A stretch of DNA of 64,000 nt from Alteromonadaceae bacterium Bs31 (GTDB lineage: Bacteria > Pseudomonadota > Gammaproteobacteria > Pseudomonadales > Cellvibrionaceae): NCBI GenBank assembly GCA_900177435.1, contig FXAI01000002.1, positions 270,386 through 334,385 of the forward strand, given 5' to 3'. Numbering within the stretch: the first letter of the stretch is position 1; each line of letters begins with the position of its first letter. A model generated the notes under the pieces. The model was not told where the DNA came from, did no database searches, and saw only the letters and a program-made list of their open reading frames with translations. Shown here piece by piece: positions 28,457-38,667 of this stretch. The position numbers and the translations under genes were made by a program.

Positions 28457-29596
28457 ATGTCTGTGTTTAAAACAAAGCGGCTCGCCGTCGCTATCGCCTC
28501 TCTGGCACTTATGCAACCCGCTTTTGCTCAAAAGAAATATGAGCTTGGTGCAGGTGCGGTATATTCCATGTTTGCTGTGGAAGACAGTATTAATGTAAAG
28601 GATGGCTATGGCCTGCGAGGCCTGATTGGTACCCGGCCTTCCGATCACTGGGGTTTTGAATTGGTTTGGGACAGTATTGTTTCTGAAACCGAAAGCTCAA
28701 GTGCCCTCGATAGCGATGTAGATTTCAACCAAATCTACGCCAATGCGCTCTACCACTTCAATATCGATAGCAATTTGCAGCCATACATTTCTGTAGGCTT
28801 TGGCCAGGGTGTTATGGAGTTTGAGGAATTTGATTCCACTGAGCGCAGTAAGCAGGCCAACATGGGTGTGGGCTTAAAATGGTACGTTAATGAAAACTGG
28901 ATTGTGCGCCCAGCCATCAATTACTTTGTAAACGACAACTGGGATCCGGATCACGCTGTTGTTGGCCTTACGCTCAGCTACGCCTGGGGCGACAAGATGA
29001 GCAAAGCCGCCCCGGTTGTAGTGGCGGCGGCACTTGTGGATACCGATAAGGATGGTGTCGAAGATGGCACGGATAAATGCCCGGCGACCCCGGCGGGTAT
29101 TCCAGTGGATAGCAGTGGTTGCCCGCTCGACAGCGATGCGGATGGTGTTTATGACTATCAGGACGACTGCCCTGCAACAGAAGCGCACTTAAAAGTGGAC
29201 GAAGCGGGTTGCCCGGTTATCCTCAGCGAAACCGTTTCAAAAGACCTGCAAATCACCTTTGATTCCAACAGCGATGTTGTTAAGCAGGAGTTCTACGACG
29301 AAGTTCAGCAAGTAGCAGACTTCCTGCAGCAATATGTTGGCACTGAGGTGGTTATCGAAGGCCACACCGATAGTAGTGGCGCAGCCTCCTACAACAAAGA
29401 CCTTTCTGAGCGTCGCGCTGCTGCCGTTGCAAAAGTGCTTACCGAAGAAATGGGTGTTGATGCTGGCCGTGTGAGCTCTGTAGGTTTCGGCGAAGAGCAG
29501 CCTGTTGCCGATGAGTCTACCCGCGAAGGTCGCATGGCCAACCGCCGTGTTGTGGCGAAAGTAAGCGCCAATGTCGAAAAAATGGAACAGAAGTAG
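28457..29596 (+). CDS. OmpA-family outer-membrane protein
   Basis: A 379-residue protein in three parts after a signal peptide (AIASLALMQPAFA). An eight-stranded OmpA-like barrel comes first (YELGAGAVYSMFAVED to VVGLTLSYAWGDKM, about 28-180). Two calcium-binding thrombospondin type 3-like repeats follow (DTDKDGVEDGTDKCP and DSDADGVYDYQDDCP). The C-terminal OmpA domain binds peptidoglycan (VVIEGHTDSSGAASYNKDLS, ERRAAAVAKVL, GFGEEQPVADESTREGR). It links the outer membrane to the cell wall. AGGAG lies 7 bases before the ATG; a terminator follows. Confidence 0.93.
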   Translation: MSVFKTKRLAVAIASLALMQPAFAQKKYELGAGAVYSMFAVEDSINVKDGYGLRGLIGTRPSDHWGFELVWDSIVSETESSSALDSDVDFNQIYANALYHFNIDSNLQPYISVGFGQGVMEFEEFDSTERSKQANMGVGLKWYVNENWIVRPAINYFVNDNWDPDHAVVGLTLSYAWGDKMSKAAPVVVAAALVDTDKDGVEDGTDKCPATPAGIPVDSSGCPLDSDADGVYDYQDDCPATEAHLKVDEAGCPVILSETVSKDLQITFDSNSDVVKQEFYDEVQQVADFLQQYVGTEVVIEGHTDSSGAASYNKDLSERRAAAVAKVLTEEMGVDAGRVSSVGFGEEQPVADESTREGRMANRRVVAKVSANVEKMEQK

Positions 29597-29605
29597 TTCT
29601 AGCTA

Positions 29606-29637
29606 GGGCTTACCGGTGAAAACCGGTAAGCCCATTT
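29606..29637 (+). terminator. Rho-independent terminator after the OmpA-family gene
   Basis: A perfect 12-pair stem, GGGCTTACCGGT-GAAA-ACCGGTAAGCCC, with a stable GNRA loop, followed by ATTTCCT. The T-tract is short. Confidence 0.75.
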
Positions 29638-29699
29638 CCTCCCCGCTTCCAGTGCAATTTCGGTAGAATCCCCCTTCCATTCTTCTACTGAGCATCACT

Positions 29700-32432
29700 A
29701 TGACCGACTCCGCCAAACCTCTGCTGCTGGTTGACGGCTCCTCCTACCTGTATCGCGCCTACCACGCCATGTACAAACAGGACTTACGCAACTCCGAGGG
29801 CTTCCCTACCGGTGCAACGCGCACTGTTGTCTCCATGCTGAAAAGTTTGCAAAAGGATTACCCGGGTAGTGATATCGCTGTGGTGTTTGATGCTAAAGGT
29901 AAAACCTTCCGCGATGACATTTACCCGGAATATAAAGCCAACCGCCCGCCTATGCCGGATGAACTGCGCCAGCAGATAGAGCCTCTGCACACCATTGTTA
30001 AAGCTCTGGGTATGCCTTTGCTGGTGGTGGAGGGTGTCGAAGCGGATGATGTCATTGGCACACTCGCGCGTCAGGCCACCGAAACGCAATTTCGAGTGGT
30101 GGTCAGCACTGGCGATAAAGACCTGGCGCAACTGGTCAACGAGCATGTGACGCTGGTCGACACCATGAAAAAAGAAACATTGGATCGCGCGGGCGTGGAG
30201 GCGAAATTTGGCCTGCCGCCTGAGTTGATCATCGATTATCTGGCACTGCGTGGCGATACATCAGATAACATTCCCGGCGTACCGGGTGTGGGTGAAAAAA
30301 CCGCGTTGGCGCTGCTGCAAAACCTGGGCGGTCTGGATGAAATTTATAGCAAGCTCGATGAGGTGGCAGCACTGGGCTTCCGGGGTAGCAAGACCTTGGC
30401 TCCCAAGTTGGCGGAACACAAAGACAAGGCCTACCTCAGCTATGAGCTTGCCACCATAAAAACCGACTGTGATTTGGGCGTGCGGGTAGAAGCGCTGAAA
30501 CAGGCACCGCAGGATGCGGATACCCTGCGCGAGTTGTTTTCTAAGATGGAGTTTCGCAGCTGGTTGACCGAGTTGGACCAGCAGCCCGCCACCGAAGCAT
30601 TGCCAGAAGAGATGGATCTGGTGGAAGTGGCCTATGAAACCGTGCTGGAACCCGCCCGTTTTGACCAATGGCTGGAGCAGCTCGCCAAAGCAGAATTATT
30701 TGCCTTCGACACCGAAACCACCGACCTGGATTACATGAAGGCAAAACTGGTGGGAGTGTCCTTCTGTATTGAGCCCGGTAAAGCGGCCTATGTTCCTTTT
30801 GCCCATGACTACCTCGGCGCTCCAGAGCAGCTGTCACAGGAGCAAGTACTTACTTCGCTTAAGCCCCTTCTGGAAAACCCCGCTATAAAAAAGGTGGGCC
30901 AGAACCTTAAATATGACATGAGTGTGCTGGCCAACTATGACATTAAGCTTAAGGGGATAGCGCACGACACCATGTTGGAATCCTACGTGCTGAACAGTGT
31001 GGGCGGTCGACACGACATGGACACCCTCGCCAAAACCCACCTTGGTCACGACACCATTCACTTTGAAGATATTGCCGGCAAAGGCAGCAAGCAGCTTACC
31101 TTTAATCAAATCGAGCTGGAGCAGGCCGGGCCTTACGCGGCAGAAGACGCCGATATCACCCTGCGCTTGCATAAGCGGCTGGCCCCGCAACTGGAAAGTA
31201 AAGCGGGATTAAAAAGTGTTTACGACCAACTGGAAATACCGCTGATAGCGGTGCTGTCCAAAGTTGAGCGCCAGGGGGCGATGATCGACAGTAAAGAACT
31301 GGCCCTGCAAAGCCAGGATCACGAACGCACTATTGCCGAGCTGGAAAAACAGGCCTACGACATGGCCGGGGAAGCGTTCAACATCGGTTCACCCAAGCAG
31401 CTGGGTAAAATTCTATTTGAGAAATTGCGCCTGCCAGTGCTGAAAAAAACCAAAACCAAGCAGCCCTCCACCGCCGAAGAAGTGTTACAGGAGCTGGCCT
31501 TAGACTATCCGCTGCCTAAGGTGATTATGGAATACCGTGGTCTGAGCAAGCTCAAATCTACCTACACCGACAAACTGCCACTTATGGTGAACAGTGAAAC
31601 GGGTAGAGTGCATACCTCTTACCAGCAGGCGGTAACCGCCACCGGGCGCTTATCGTCTACGGACCCCAATCTGCAGAACATCCCCATAAAAACCGCTGAG
31701 GGAAGGCGTATTCGCCAAGCCTTTGTGGCGCCCAAGGGCTATAAAATTGTTGCTGCCGACTACTCGCAAATTGAGTTGCGCATCATGGCGCATCTATCCG
31801 GCGACCCCGGTCTCACCAAAGCGTTTAGTGCCGGCCTTGATGTGCACTCGGCAACAGCCGCAGAAGTATTCGCTACGGCAATCGATGCTGTTACCAGCGA
31901 GCAGCGGCGCAGTGCTAAAGCCATTAACTTTGGTTTGATATACGGTATGACAGAATTTGGCTTGGCTCGGCAGCTTCGCATCGGCCGCCGGGATGCGCGT
32001 CAGTATATTGAGACCTATTTCGAACGTTATCCCGGTGTTGCCCAGTACATGGACGACATTAAAGGCACTGCCACCGAACAGGGTTATGTAGAAACTCTAA
32101 TGGGGCGGCGGCTGTATCTACCGGAAATCAATTCCTCCAATGGCATGCGCAGGCAGCAGGCACAGCGGGTGGCAATTAATGCGCCCATGCAGGGTACCGC
32201 TGCTGACATCATCAAAAAAGCCATGATAGACGTGGATAAGTGGTTAACTGAATCCAAACTCGATGCAGCGATGATTATGCAGGTGCACGATGAACTGGTG
32301 CTGGAAGTGGCAGAAGACCGGGTTGACCAAGTAAAAACAGAGCTGTGTGAGATTATGGCTAATGCCCTGCCGTTGGCTGTACCCCTGCTGGTAGAAGCCG
32401 GAGTGGGTAACAACTGGGACGAGGCGCATTAA
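29700..32432 (+). CDS. polA: DNA polymerase I
   Basis: A 910-residue repair and Okazaki-fragment polymerase with all three domains. The 5'-3' exonuclease starts [17 protein letters not shown] and has [13 protein letters not shown] and [16 protein letters not shown]. The 3'-5' exonuclease keeps [13 protein letters not shown] and [11 protein letters not shown], so proofreading acids appear intact. The polymerase has [32 protein letters not shown] and the catalytic [10 protein letters not shown]. Length is close to E. coli PolA (928). It is monocistronic by its surroundings. Confidence 0.98.
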   Translation: MTDSAKPLLLVDGSSYLYRAYHAMYKQDLRNSEGFPTGATRTVVSMLKSLQKDYPGSDIAVVFDAKGKTFRDDIYPEYKANRPPMPDELRQQIEPLHTIVKALGMPLLVVEGVEADDVIGTLARQATETQFRVVVSTGDKDLAQLVNEHVTLVDTMKKETLDRAGVEAKFGLPPELIIDYLALRGDTSDNIPGVPGVGEKTALALLQNLGGLDEIYSKLDEVAALGFRGSKTLAPKLAEHKDKAYLSYELATIKTDCDLGVRVEALKQAPQDADTLRELFSKMEFRSWLTELDQQPATEALPEEMDLVEVAYETVLEPARFDQWLEQLAKAELFAFDTETTDLDYMKAKLVGVSFCIEPGKAAYVPFAHDYLGAPEQLSQEQVLTSLKPLLENPAIKKVGQNLKYDMSVLANYDIKLKGIAHDTMLESYVLNSVGGRHDMDTLAKTHLGHDTIHFEDIAGKGSKQLTFNQIELEQAGPYAAEDADITLRLHKRLAPQLESKAGLKSVYDQLEIPLIAVLSKVERQGAMIDSKELALQSQDHERTIAELEKQAYDMAGEAFNIGSPKQLGKILFEKLRLPVLKKTKTKQPSTAEEVLQELALDYPLPKVIMEYRGLSKLKSTYTDKLPLMVNSETGRVHTSYQQAVTATGRLSSTDPNLQNIPIKTAEGRRIRQAFVAPKGYKIVAADYSQIELRIMAHLSGDPGLTKAFSAGLDVHSATAAEVFATAIDAVTSEQRRSAKAINFGLIYGMTEFGLARQLRIGRRDARQYIETYFERYPGVAQYMDDIKGTATEQGYVETLMGRRLYLPEINSSNGMRRQQAQRVAINAPMQGTAADIIKKAMIDVDKWLTESKLDAAMIMQVHDELVLEVAEDRVDQVKTELCEIMANALPLAVPLLVEAGVGNNWDEAH

Positions 32433-32461
32433 ATTAACAAAGCCTAAAAAAACAAAGTGGA

Positions 32462-32830
32462 ATGGACGACATAAAGCGATTAAATGGTTACTGGAAGCAT
32501 ACGTATGTGAATGATAGCCATCAGGCGTTTCCACCCGAGGACCTTGGCTTAAATACCATAACTAAATTTACTGATGGAAAATTTGTGGTAACAAAGCCCG
32601 ACGGGCAGTGTGTGCTGGCGGGTGTTTATAAAATAGATAGTACCGCCAGCCCCTCTGCTATTGATTGGACTGATACGACGGGAGAGGATGCGGGTAAAAC
32701 GTTCTTAGCGATCTATAAATTAACGCCCGATGAATTTATGTTTATTGCTGCCGACGAAGGTTTAGCCAGGCCCTCATCTTTTTTACCACAGTCGGGTCAC
32801 ACCCTTCGTAAATTTATCAGGCTGAGCTAG
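32462..32830 (+). CDS. Small TIGR03067-like (lipocalin-like) protein
   Basis: A 122-residue protein without a signal peptide. The start LNGYWKHTYVNDSHQAFP and the later ITKFTDGKFVVTKPDG and LTPDEFMFIAADEG resemble the lipocalin-like TIGR03067 family (LxGxWxxVxxxxxG). Function of that family is unknown. Its ATG is 29 bases behind the polA stop, so it might be read through from polA. AAAGTGG stands directly before the start. Confidence 0.55.
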   Translation: MDDIKRLNGYWKHTYVNDSHQAFPPEDLGLNTITKFTDGKFVVTKPDGQCVLAGVYKIDSTASPSAIDWTDTTGEDAGKTFLAIYKLTPDEFMFIAADEGLARPSSFLPQSGHTLRKFIRLS

Positions 32831-32990
32831 ACACTTGCTAAGCACTAGCTAAGTTAGCGCCGATATTTAATTTGGCGACTGCTTTCTGCGGCACACTTTT
32901 TTACAAAGCTGAACATCTACGTCACAGTATAAAAGGCATAGCCTGTTTAGCATTGCGGCTAAATAAATAAGCCTGCGTTAGGAGACCGGC

Positions 32991-35492
32991 ATGACACGAT
33001 TAGGAGCATATCTTCCACTGGTGCTTGTATTAAGCGCCTGCGGCGGTGGTAGCGGAGAAACAGACTTGGACTCCGGTCCAAATGGCCCTACCCCTCCTCC
33101 AACTGCGGTACCCACCACCGTTCCCACAACGCCACCTTACAGTGACCTTCAAGCGCCATCTGCCGATGTGGAAAAACTCACTGTCGCCAGTAGCGATGAG
33201 TTAGCCTTATTGCTTAAAAATGGTGTTCGTAGAGATACCGCTTACTTGTTCAGCCCAGAGCGCAGCGAATTGACAGCGGGCGTTGTAAACGACGGAAACG
33301 CCGCGCCCCAGGCGACACCAGCGCCAGTCTCGGCGGATTACTCGGAAACCAATGTTCAGGTTGCCGGGGTGGATGAGAGTGACTACGTAAAATACGATGG
33401 TAGCTACCTTTACATGCAAAGCACACCGGATTGGTACAGTGCCGAACAAAGCAGTATCCGCATACTTAAAACCGACCCGCAAAGCGCCACCGCCGAAGAA
33501 GTGACAGAGTTTGTTTTCGAGCAGGAAGACAGCTGGGGTAGCCAAAGTTCTCTGTATCTACTCAATGGAGAGGAACATGCTGATGCCTTGGTAAGCCTGC
33601 AATCTGATGGTGTGGTGCCATTTTGTGGCATTGGCTGGAACGTTCCTTGGCGCTATTATCAGCACATAGGCTCCGTACAGGTAAGCCTGTATGACCTGGA
33701 GGACCCCGCTGAACCCGATAAAAGCTGGCAGCTAGAAATTGAAGGCATGCTGCACCATTCGCGCAAAATAGGCGATATGCTTTATCTGGTTACCAGCTAT
33801 CTACCTCAGCTGGATATTCTTCCTGTTGCGGGTGTTAGTGAGCAAGCCGCCAGTAATACAGAGGAAAAAATAAAGGAATTGAGCGTGGATGATCTCTTGC
33901 CCGCTTATTCCATCAATGGTGGTGAATCGCTACCTTTGCATTCTGCTGACGACTGCCTGCTGCCAATCAACAATGACAGTAAGCGGGGCTATCGCAGCCT
34001 GCACAACATCGTCGCCATTGATCTTCGCCAGCAGCAGATATCCGATGTGCTGTGTATTGGTACCGAAGTGCAAGATCTCTACAGCGCCAAGGATGCCATC
34101 TACCTGAGCAAGACAAGCGAAACCAGCTGGCCCTCTACTTCCACCGTGCTGCATAAATTTAATTTGAAAGGCGATAGCCTGGAATATGCTGCAACCGGCT
34201 CTGTACCCGGAAGCCTGGGCTGGAGCGCTCCTGCTTTCCGCATGGATGAGCACGAGGGTAACTTGCGGGTACTGACCACAAACCGGCGACTCAACGAAGT
34301 AGACGATGGCGTAATCGAGCATCGTTTGTTTGTGCTGGAGGAAAACACGGAGAATCAGACCCTCGACCTGCTTGCACAGCTGCCGAACGACACCGAGACA
34401 GGAAACATCGGCAAGCCGGGTGAAGACGTTTACGCTGTGCGCTTCAATGGCGACAGTGCCTACGTTGTTACCTTCGAGCGTATCGACCCACTCTATGTTT
34501 TGGACCTGGCCGAGCCTGCCGCACCTAAAATAGCCGGCGAATTGGAACTCCCCGGTTTCTCAACCTACCTGCACCCCATGGGCGATGGTTACCTGTTTGG
34601 TTTGGGCAGCACAACCAACGGCGAATGGGGCTTTCCTGATGGCGTAAAAGCGGTGTTGTTTAATGTGCGCGACCAATCAGCGCCCAAAGTGGCGGGTGAG
34701 CTGCATCTTGGTAAAAGCGGCTGGAGCGATGCTCTCTATGACTACAAAGCGCTGTCTTTTCTGGCTACCAGTGAAGGTGAAATGCGCATAAGCTTTCCTG
34801 CAACCATGTTTGCGGATGAGCGCCTTAGCAGTGTTGGTACGGCCGATATTTATTACCCCAGCCAAAGCCGGGTGATGGTGATGCTGGAAGCCAAGGGTAT
34901 GGATGGCGACGATGGTGAGCTCCTGTTGCACGGTGCGCTGCAAACCGGTGAGGGAGAGAAAAACTGGTGGGACAGCAGCAGCTACAGCCGGGGAATTATG
35001 CATGGCGATGCCATTTTTTATGTGGACGAGCCGGATGTATGGGGCGCGTTGTGGTCGCAGCCTGAGATTTTGCTTGGGCCTTTTGATCCAAATGATTCAC
35101 TCGCCGAAACTGGCTTAGCCGGTATTAACTGGCAATTACAATCATATACTCTCAGTGAAGGCAGCCAAAAAACAATCAGTACTCCGATGTCGGGTACTCA
35201 GTACACGCTCTGGCTTTCTGATAGCTCTAACAAATTGTCCGGGGAAATGGACTGCAATTCTTTTCTGTCCACTTATTCAATTAACCAGGTGGAGGAAACC
35301 CTTCAGGTGGGCGGTATAGCAGCAACGGAAATGGCTTGCCCGATGATGGGCGAAGAAGGCTATGTAGCGCAAGAGCAATTTATACTGAACACGCTTTTAG
35401 AGGCCTTGAGTTATCGGCTTGTAGATGATGAAACATTAATTCTACGTGCCGCTAACGGCGATGAACTGCAGTACACAGCGATAAGCGATTAA
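32991..35492 (+). CDS. Beta-propeller lipoprotein with a C-terminal META/HslJ-like domain
   Basis: An 833-residue protein. The N-terminus is a lipoprotein signal with Cys at LVLSACGGGSG, then a Pro/Thr linker (TPPPTAVPTTVPTTPP). SETNVQVAGVDESDYVKYDG opens a long beta-propeller domain (PF09826 type, about 110-700) with repeated blades such as SKTSETSWPSTSTVLHKF. The last 120 residues (INWQLQSYTLSEGSQKTIST, LSGEMDCNSFLSTYSINQ, AATEMACPMMGEE) match a META domain as in HslJ. GGAGA lies 6 bases before the ATG and a strong terminator follows the stop. Likely at the cell surface or periplasm; function unknown. Confidence 0.8.
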   Translation: MTRLGAYLPLVLVLSACGGGSGETDLDSGPNGPTPPPTAVPTTVPTTPPYSDLQAPSADVEKLTVASSDELALLLKNGVRRDTAYLFSPERSELTAGVVNDGNAAPQATPAPVSADYSETNVQVAGVDESDYVKYDGSYLYMQSTPDWYSAEQSSIRILKTDPQSATAEEVTEFVFEQEDSWGSQSSLYLLNGEEHADALVSLQSDGVVPFCGIGWNVPWRYYQHIGSVQVSLYDLEDPAEPDKSWQLEIEGMLHHSRKIGDMLYLVTSYLPQLDILPVAGVSEQAASNTEEKIKELSVDDLLPAYSINGGESLPLHSADDCLLPINNDSKRGYRSLHNIVAIDLRQQQISDVLCIGTEVQDLYSAKDAIYLSKTSETSWPSTSTVLHKFNLKGDSLEYAATGSVPGSLGWSAPAFRMDEHEGNLRVLTTNRRLNEVDDGVIEHRLFVLEENTENQTLDLLAQLPNDTETGNIGKPGEDVYAVRFNGDSAYVVTFERIDPLYVLDLAEPAAPKIAGELELPGFSTYLHPMGDGYLFGLGSTTNGEWGFPDGVKAVLFNVRDQSAPKVAGELHLGKSGWSDALYDYKALSFLATSEGEMRISFPATMFADERLSSVGTADIYYPSQSRVMVMLEAKGMDGDDGELLLHGALQTGEGEKNWWDSSSYSRGIMHGDAIFYVDEPDVWGALWSQPEILLGPFDPNDSLAETGLAGINWQLQSYTLSEGSQKTISTPMSGTQYTLWLSDSSNKLSGEMDCNSFLSTYSINQVEETLQVGGIAATEMACPMMGEEGYVAQEQFILNTLLEALSYRLVDDETLILRAANGDELQYTAISD

Positions 35493-35509
35493 TCCTGTTT
35501 AAAGCAAAA

Positions 35510-35544
35510 ATTAGAGCCTGCTTTTTGGCAGGCTCTAATTTTTT
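35510..35544 (+). terminator. Rho-independent terminator
   Basis: A perfect 12-pair stem ATTAGAGCCTGC-TTTTTG-GCAGGCTCTAAT followed by TTTTTC, 18 bases after the propeller gene stop. Confidence 0.9.
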
Positions 35545-35706
35545 CTCCCTAAGCCTAAGCCTTAGTCAAGGCCCTATCTGTTTTTTATTTCCCGTGTAAT
35601 ATTGATTACCTCTTCAAGTGCTTCAATAGCCTATTTTTACACACGTAAAATAATCCTAAGGCGGCTATCGCGAGCTAAATGATTGCCTGATGAATATAAG
35701 GGCCAT

Positions 35707-35743
35707 AAAAAACCCGAATAAAAAAATGTATTCGGGTTTTTTT
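35707..35743 (-). terminator. Bidirectional-looking terminator of the choice-of-anchor A gene
   Basis: AAAAAACCCGAATA (35707-35720) pairs with TATTCGGGTTTTTT (35729-35742). The stem is flanked by A and T runs, so it can act on both strands. It lies 26 bases beyond the end of the leftward gene at 35769. Confidence 0.85.
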
Positions 35744-35768
35744 AAATCGAGTAAATCGAGTGAAAAAA

Positions 35769-36677
35769 CTAGGCTGTTTTTTTCATAACTCTTCTTCTGT
35801 ATGCACCAAAGCCTAACAACACGCTGCCAAGTAAGATCAGAGTGCCGGGAAGCGGCACAGGGCTGACAACCTGTTCGAAATTCCAGTTATGGATTTGTGC
35901 ACTGGTGGCCAGCGAGCCAGCAGCAACGGAGCCATCTACGCGGGCGTTAAGGTCGATATAGGCATTCACTGCTAACAGTGAACCGAGTATGGAACGATTA
36001 ACTGTAATATCTTCCGCCTGGTAAAAATTCCACAAAATTTTGGATGCCGCATAAGGCCCGGGATTCATATTGAATTTATCTGCGCTGATGTCCTTACCGG
36101 AGACGTTAATAATCAGGTTGTCTGCGCTAACGGCGGAAAAATCAAAATTGAAATCCTTGCCAAATAATTCGTCTGCGTTTGCGTTGTACACCGCTATTTT
36201 ATCGGTGCCAGAGTAGCTGAATTTACCATTGCTGAAGCTCGCATTACTGGCCATTCCTTGATAGTTACTGCTCGCTGCCTGCAAGTCCGCCATCACCGAC
36301 GCAATACTTAAACCGGCATCTTCTACAATCTCACTACTGTGATTTTGAATTTCCACCGTGCTAGTGGTGGAAATGTTACTTTTGTTTTTAACCACAAGAT
36401 TACCGGTTTGCACCTTAACGTGACTGGCAGTAATCTCCCCAACGACCTTAAGTGAATCCATTTCTGCATCAACGATGCGTGATGCAAACTCAGAAGCACC
36501 GCCGAGCAGGTTGCCACCGATAAAGGCTGAACCCCATACAGAGCCACCTTCGTGAGTGTAATCGCCTGCTACGATCAAGTTGTAATCTTCCAAGGGCAGA
36601 CCGATTGAGTGTGCTTGTGTAGCGAGCACCATGCCTGCTGCCAATGCCAGTTTCTTAAAGCTCGAACCTACTTTCAC
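35769..36677 (-). CDS. Choice-of-anchor A family protein with PEP-CTERM-like sorting tail
   Basis: A 302-residue exported protein. A signal peptide (LALAAGMVLATQAHSIG) is followed by the choice-of-anchor A domain (YNLIVAGDYTHEGGSVWGSA, FIGGNLLGGA) and a C-terminal sorting signal: VPLPGTLILLGSVLLGFGAY followed by RRR, that is, a P-rich motif, one helix and a basic end. This tail should be cut by an exosortase or rhombosortase-type enzyme, none of which is in the window. I chose GTG 36677 because GGAGG stands 8 bases upstream; the frame also allows an upstream ATG at 36710. Confidence 0.8.
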   Translation of the reverse strand: MKVGSSFKKLALAAGMVLATQAHSIGLPLEDYNLIVAGDYTHEGGSVWGSAFIGGNLLGGASEFASRIVDAEMDSLKVVGEITASHVKVQTGNLVVKNKSNISTTSTVEIQNHSSEIVEDAGLSIASVMADLQAASSNYQGMASNASFSNGKFSYSGTDKIAVYNANADELFGKDFNFDFSAVSADNLIINVSGKDISADKFNMNPGPYAASKILWNFYQAEDITVNRSILGSLLAVNAYIDLNARVDGSVAAGSLATSAQIHNWNFEQVVSPVPLPGTLILLGSVLLGFGAYRRRVMKKTA

Positions 36678-37135
36678 GCCTGTTACCTCCAGCTGTGTTA
36701 ACGATGTCAAAGGTGAAAAATGAATAATGAAAAAAAATAACGCCTACTGCGCTGATAACAGTAGATTCGCAAAATGTGCGCCAACTCACATAAACGCCAT
36801 TAATTTGGCGCCAAATGCCCGCTGGATGGCTCACCTGGCATGGATGTTTATTTTTTGCTCATGGGCCGGTAGAGGCGAGCTGTAAACAATGCTGACAAGA
36901 TTGATTAAAGGGTGAGCAGGCGCCAGGCGCATGTTAGCGCTAACTTTTAACACTCTAATGGCATGTACAGGTGGAAGTCGTCGTTGGTGTATTGATGAGC
37001 GGTGTCTGCCCTGTGCCGGGTTTTTACAGCGTGTGCCGGGTAAAGGTAACGCCACTTAAGGGGCTTCACCCCCGTGTAAATATGCTGGGAAGTTAGGAGT
37101 ATTTTGCTAGAGATTTAGCTGACGCCGGGCAAGAT
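36678..37135. other. Intergenic region with a LacI-type palindrome
   Basis: A 458-base gap upstream of the leftward choice-of-anchor A gene and downstream of selO. It contains the palindrome at 36933-36944 and no convincing coding frame. The promoter of the choice-of-anchor A gene should lie here. Confidence 0.5.
36933..36944. promoter_or_regulatory. Candidate LacI-family operator
   Basis: GTTAGCGCTAAC is a perfect 12-base palindrome with a central CG, the form of operators for LacI-family regulators of sugar-use genes. It lies about 256 bases upstream of the choice-of-anchor A start, which is far for a simple operator. Confidence 0.4.
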
Positions 37136-38575
37136 TTAAGTACCGCAAAAAGTCTGGTAATAGCGGTCACCGTCCTCAGGGGAGTCTTGGTAGTGGGGTG
37201 TATTGGCCATGAGCTCATAAGGTTTGCGAAGTACCGCTAAAAAAGGCTCAGCGGCCTGAGCGCTGCCACTGTCAATGCACTCTTGCAGCACTGCTTCAAC
37301 GTGGTGATTTCGAGGGATAAGTCGTGGGTTGTGTTTACGCATCTCTTCGGCGATTTCCGACAAAGGTCGTTGCTCTGCATCCAGACGTTGGCGCCATTGG
37401 GAATACCAGGGCTCAATGTGCTCATCTACCCGTTCATGGGGTTCATGTAAAAGCGAATCACTGAGCTGATCGAATGTTTGGGTGTAATCCAGATGATGTC
37501 GCCGCATGCTGGCCAGTAACACGTTCAGTAGTTTTTCGTCTTCACCGTCGGCAGCGCGCAGGCCCACTTTTTTTGCCAGCATCTGAGTATGTTGGCTGTG
37601 GTAGTGCTGGGCAAACTCGGTAAGCAGCGGCATGGCCTTTTGCTGTGCACTTTTTTCGTCGCTATCAATAAGCGGCAAAAAGCACTCCGCCAGGCGAGCC
37701 ATATTCCATTGGGCAATGCCGGCCTGGTTACCAAAGGAGTAGCGACCGTTTTGATCAATAGAGCTGTACACCGTATTCGGGTTGTAGGAATTCATCATGG
37801 CGCAGGGGCCATAATCTATGGTTTCCCCGGCGATTGAGCAGTTATCGGTATTCATAACGCCGTGAATAAAACCAACCCGCATCCACTCAACAATCAAGTT
37901 CACTTGTGCTTTGAACACGCCATCCAGAAAGGCCAAATAACGCTCTGGCCCCTCAAAAACCTTGAGCTGGGGAAAATGGCGTTCAATGGCAAAATCACAC
38001 AGTTTGTTAAGTTGTTCGAGCTTATTCTGGGCGTAAAAATATTCAAAAGAGCCGACCCGCAAATGGCTGCTGGCAACGCGCGTGACTACCGCACCGGGCA
38101 CAGGCCTATCGCGTATTACCTGTTCACCGGTAGTAACAACCGCCAGTGCGCGCGAGCTGGGAACCCCAAGGGCATGCATAGCTTCGCTCATAATAAATTC
38201 ACGAATGGCAGGGCCCAAAGCGCATCGACCATCGCCACCGCGCGAAAAGCGCGTGCGGCCAGAGCCTTTTAGTTGGAGGTCGCAGCCCTTGACCTCCCCC
38301 AGCAAATGGGCGCGACCATCCCCAAGTTGGGGATTAAAATGGCCAAACTGGTGTCCTGCATAAGCCAATGCAATAGGTGTGGAATTGGGAAAAAGCTCGT
38401 TACCGGAAAATAACTGAGCGCGCGCCACTTCATCGTCAAAAAGCGCTTCGGTTAAACCCAGCTCTGTGGCGAGCGTAGCATTCCAAAGAAAAAGTTTCGG
38501 TTTTATTGCAGGCGAGGGCTTTATTCGTTGAAAAAAGTCTTCACCTAAACAAAGATAGCTATTGGATAAGAGCAT
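37136..38575 (-). CDS. selO: Protein adenylyltransferase SelO (YdiU/UPF0061)
   Basis: A 479-residue pseudokinase-fold enzyme that transfers AMP from ATP to protein Ser/Thr/Tyr residues; in E. coli it targets redox proteins. Family motifs: ALAYAGHQFGHFNPQLGDGR, LQLKGSGRTRFSRGGDGRCA, REFIMSEAMHALGVPSSRAL, GVMNTDNCSIAGETIDYGPC and the C-terminal YQTFCGT with the conserved Cys that is selenocysteine in eukaryotes. Length matches E. coli YdiU (478). The ATG at 38575 gives the usual N-terminus; an upstream in-frame start at 38644 would run into the divergent gene. Confidence 0.95.
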   Translation of the reverse strand: MLLSNSYLCLGEDFFQRIKPSPAIKPKLFLWNATLATELGLTEALFDDEVARAQLFSGNELFPNSTPIALAYAGHQFGHFNPQLGDGRAHLLGEVKGCDLQLKGSGRTRFSRGGDGRCALGPAIREFIMSEAMHALGVPSSRALAVVTTGEQVIRDRPVPGAVVTRVASSHLRVGSFEYFYAQNKLEQLNKLCDFAIERHFPQLKVFEGPERYLAFLDGVFKAQVNLIVEWMRVGFIHGVMNTDNCSIAGETIDYGPCAMMNSYNPNTVYSSIDQNGRYSFGNQAGIAQWNMARLAECFLPLIDSDEKSAQQKAMPLLTEFAQHYHSQHTQMLAKKVGLRAADGEDEKLLNVLLASMRRHHLDYTQTFDQLSDSLLHEPHERVDEHIEPWYSQWRQRLDAEQRPLSEIAEEMRKHNPRLIPRNHHVEAVLQECIDSGSAQAAEPFLAVLRKPYELMANTPHYQDSPEDGDRYYQTFCGT

Positions 38576-38667
38576 GGCTTGATGAACTACCGCCCACTGT
38601 TCTGCGGCCCTGATTAAAAAAATAGATACTAAAACTAAAACCATCTTTGGAGATAAAGGAAATTTCT

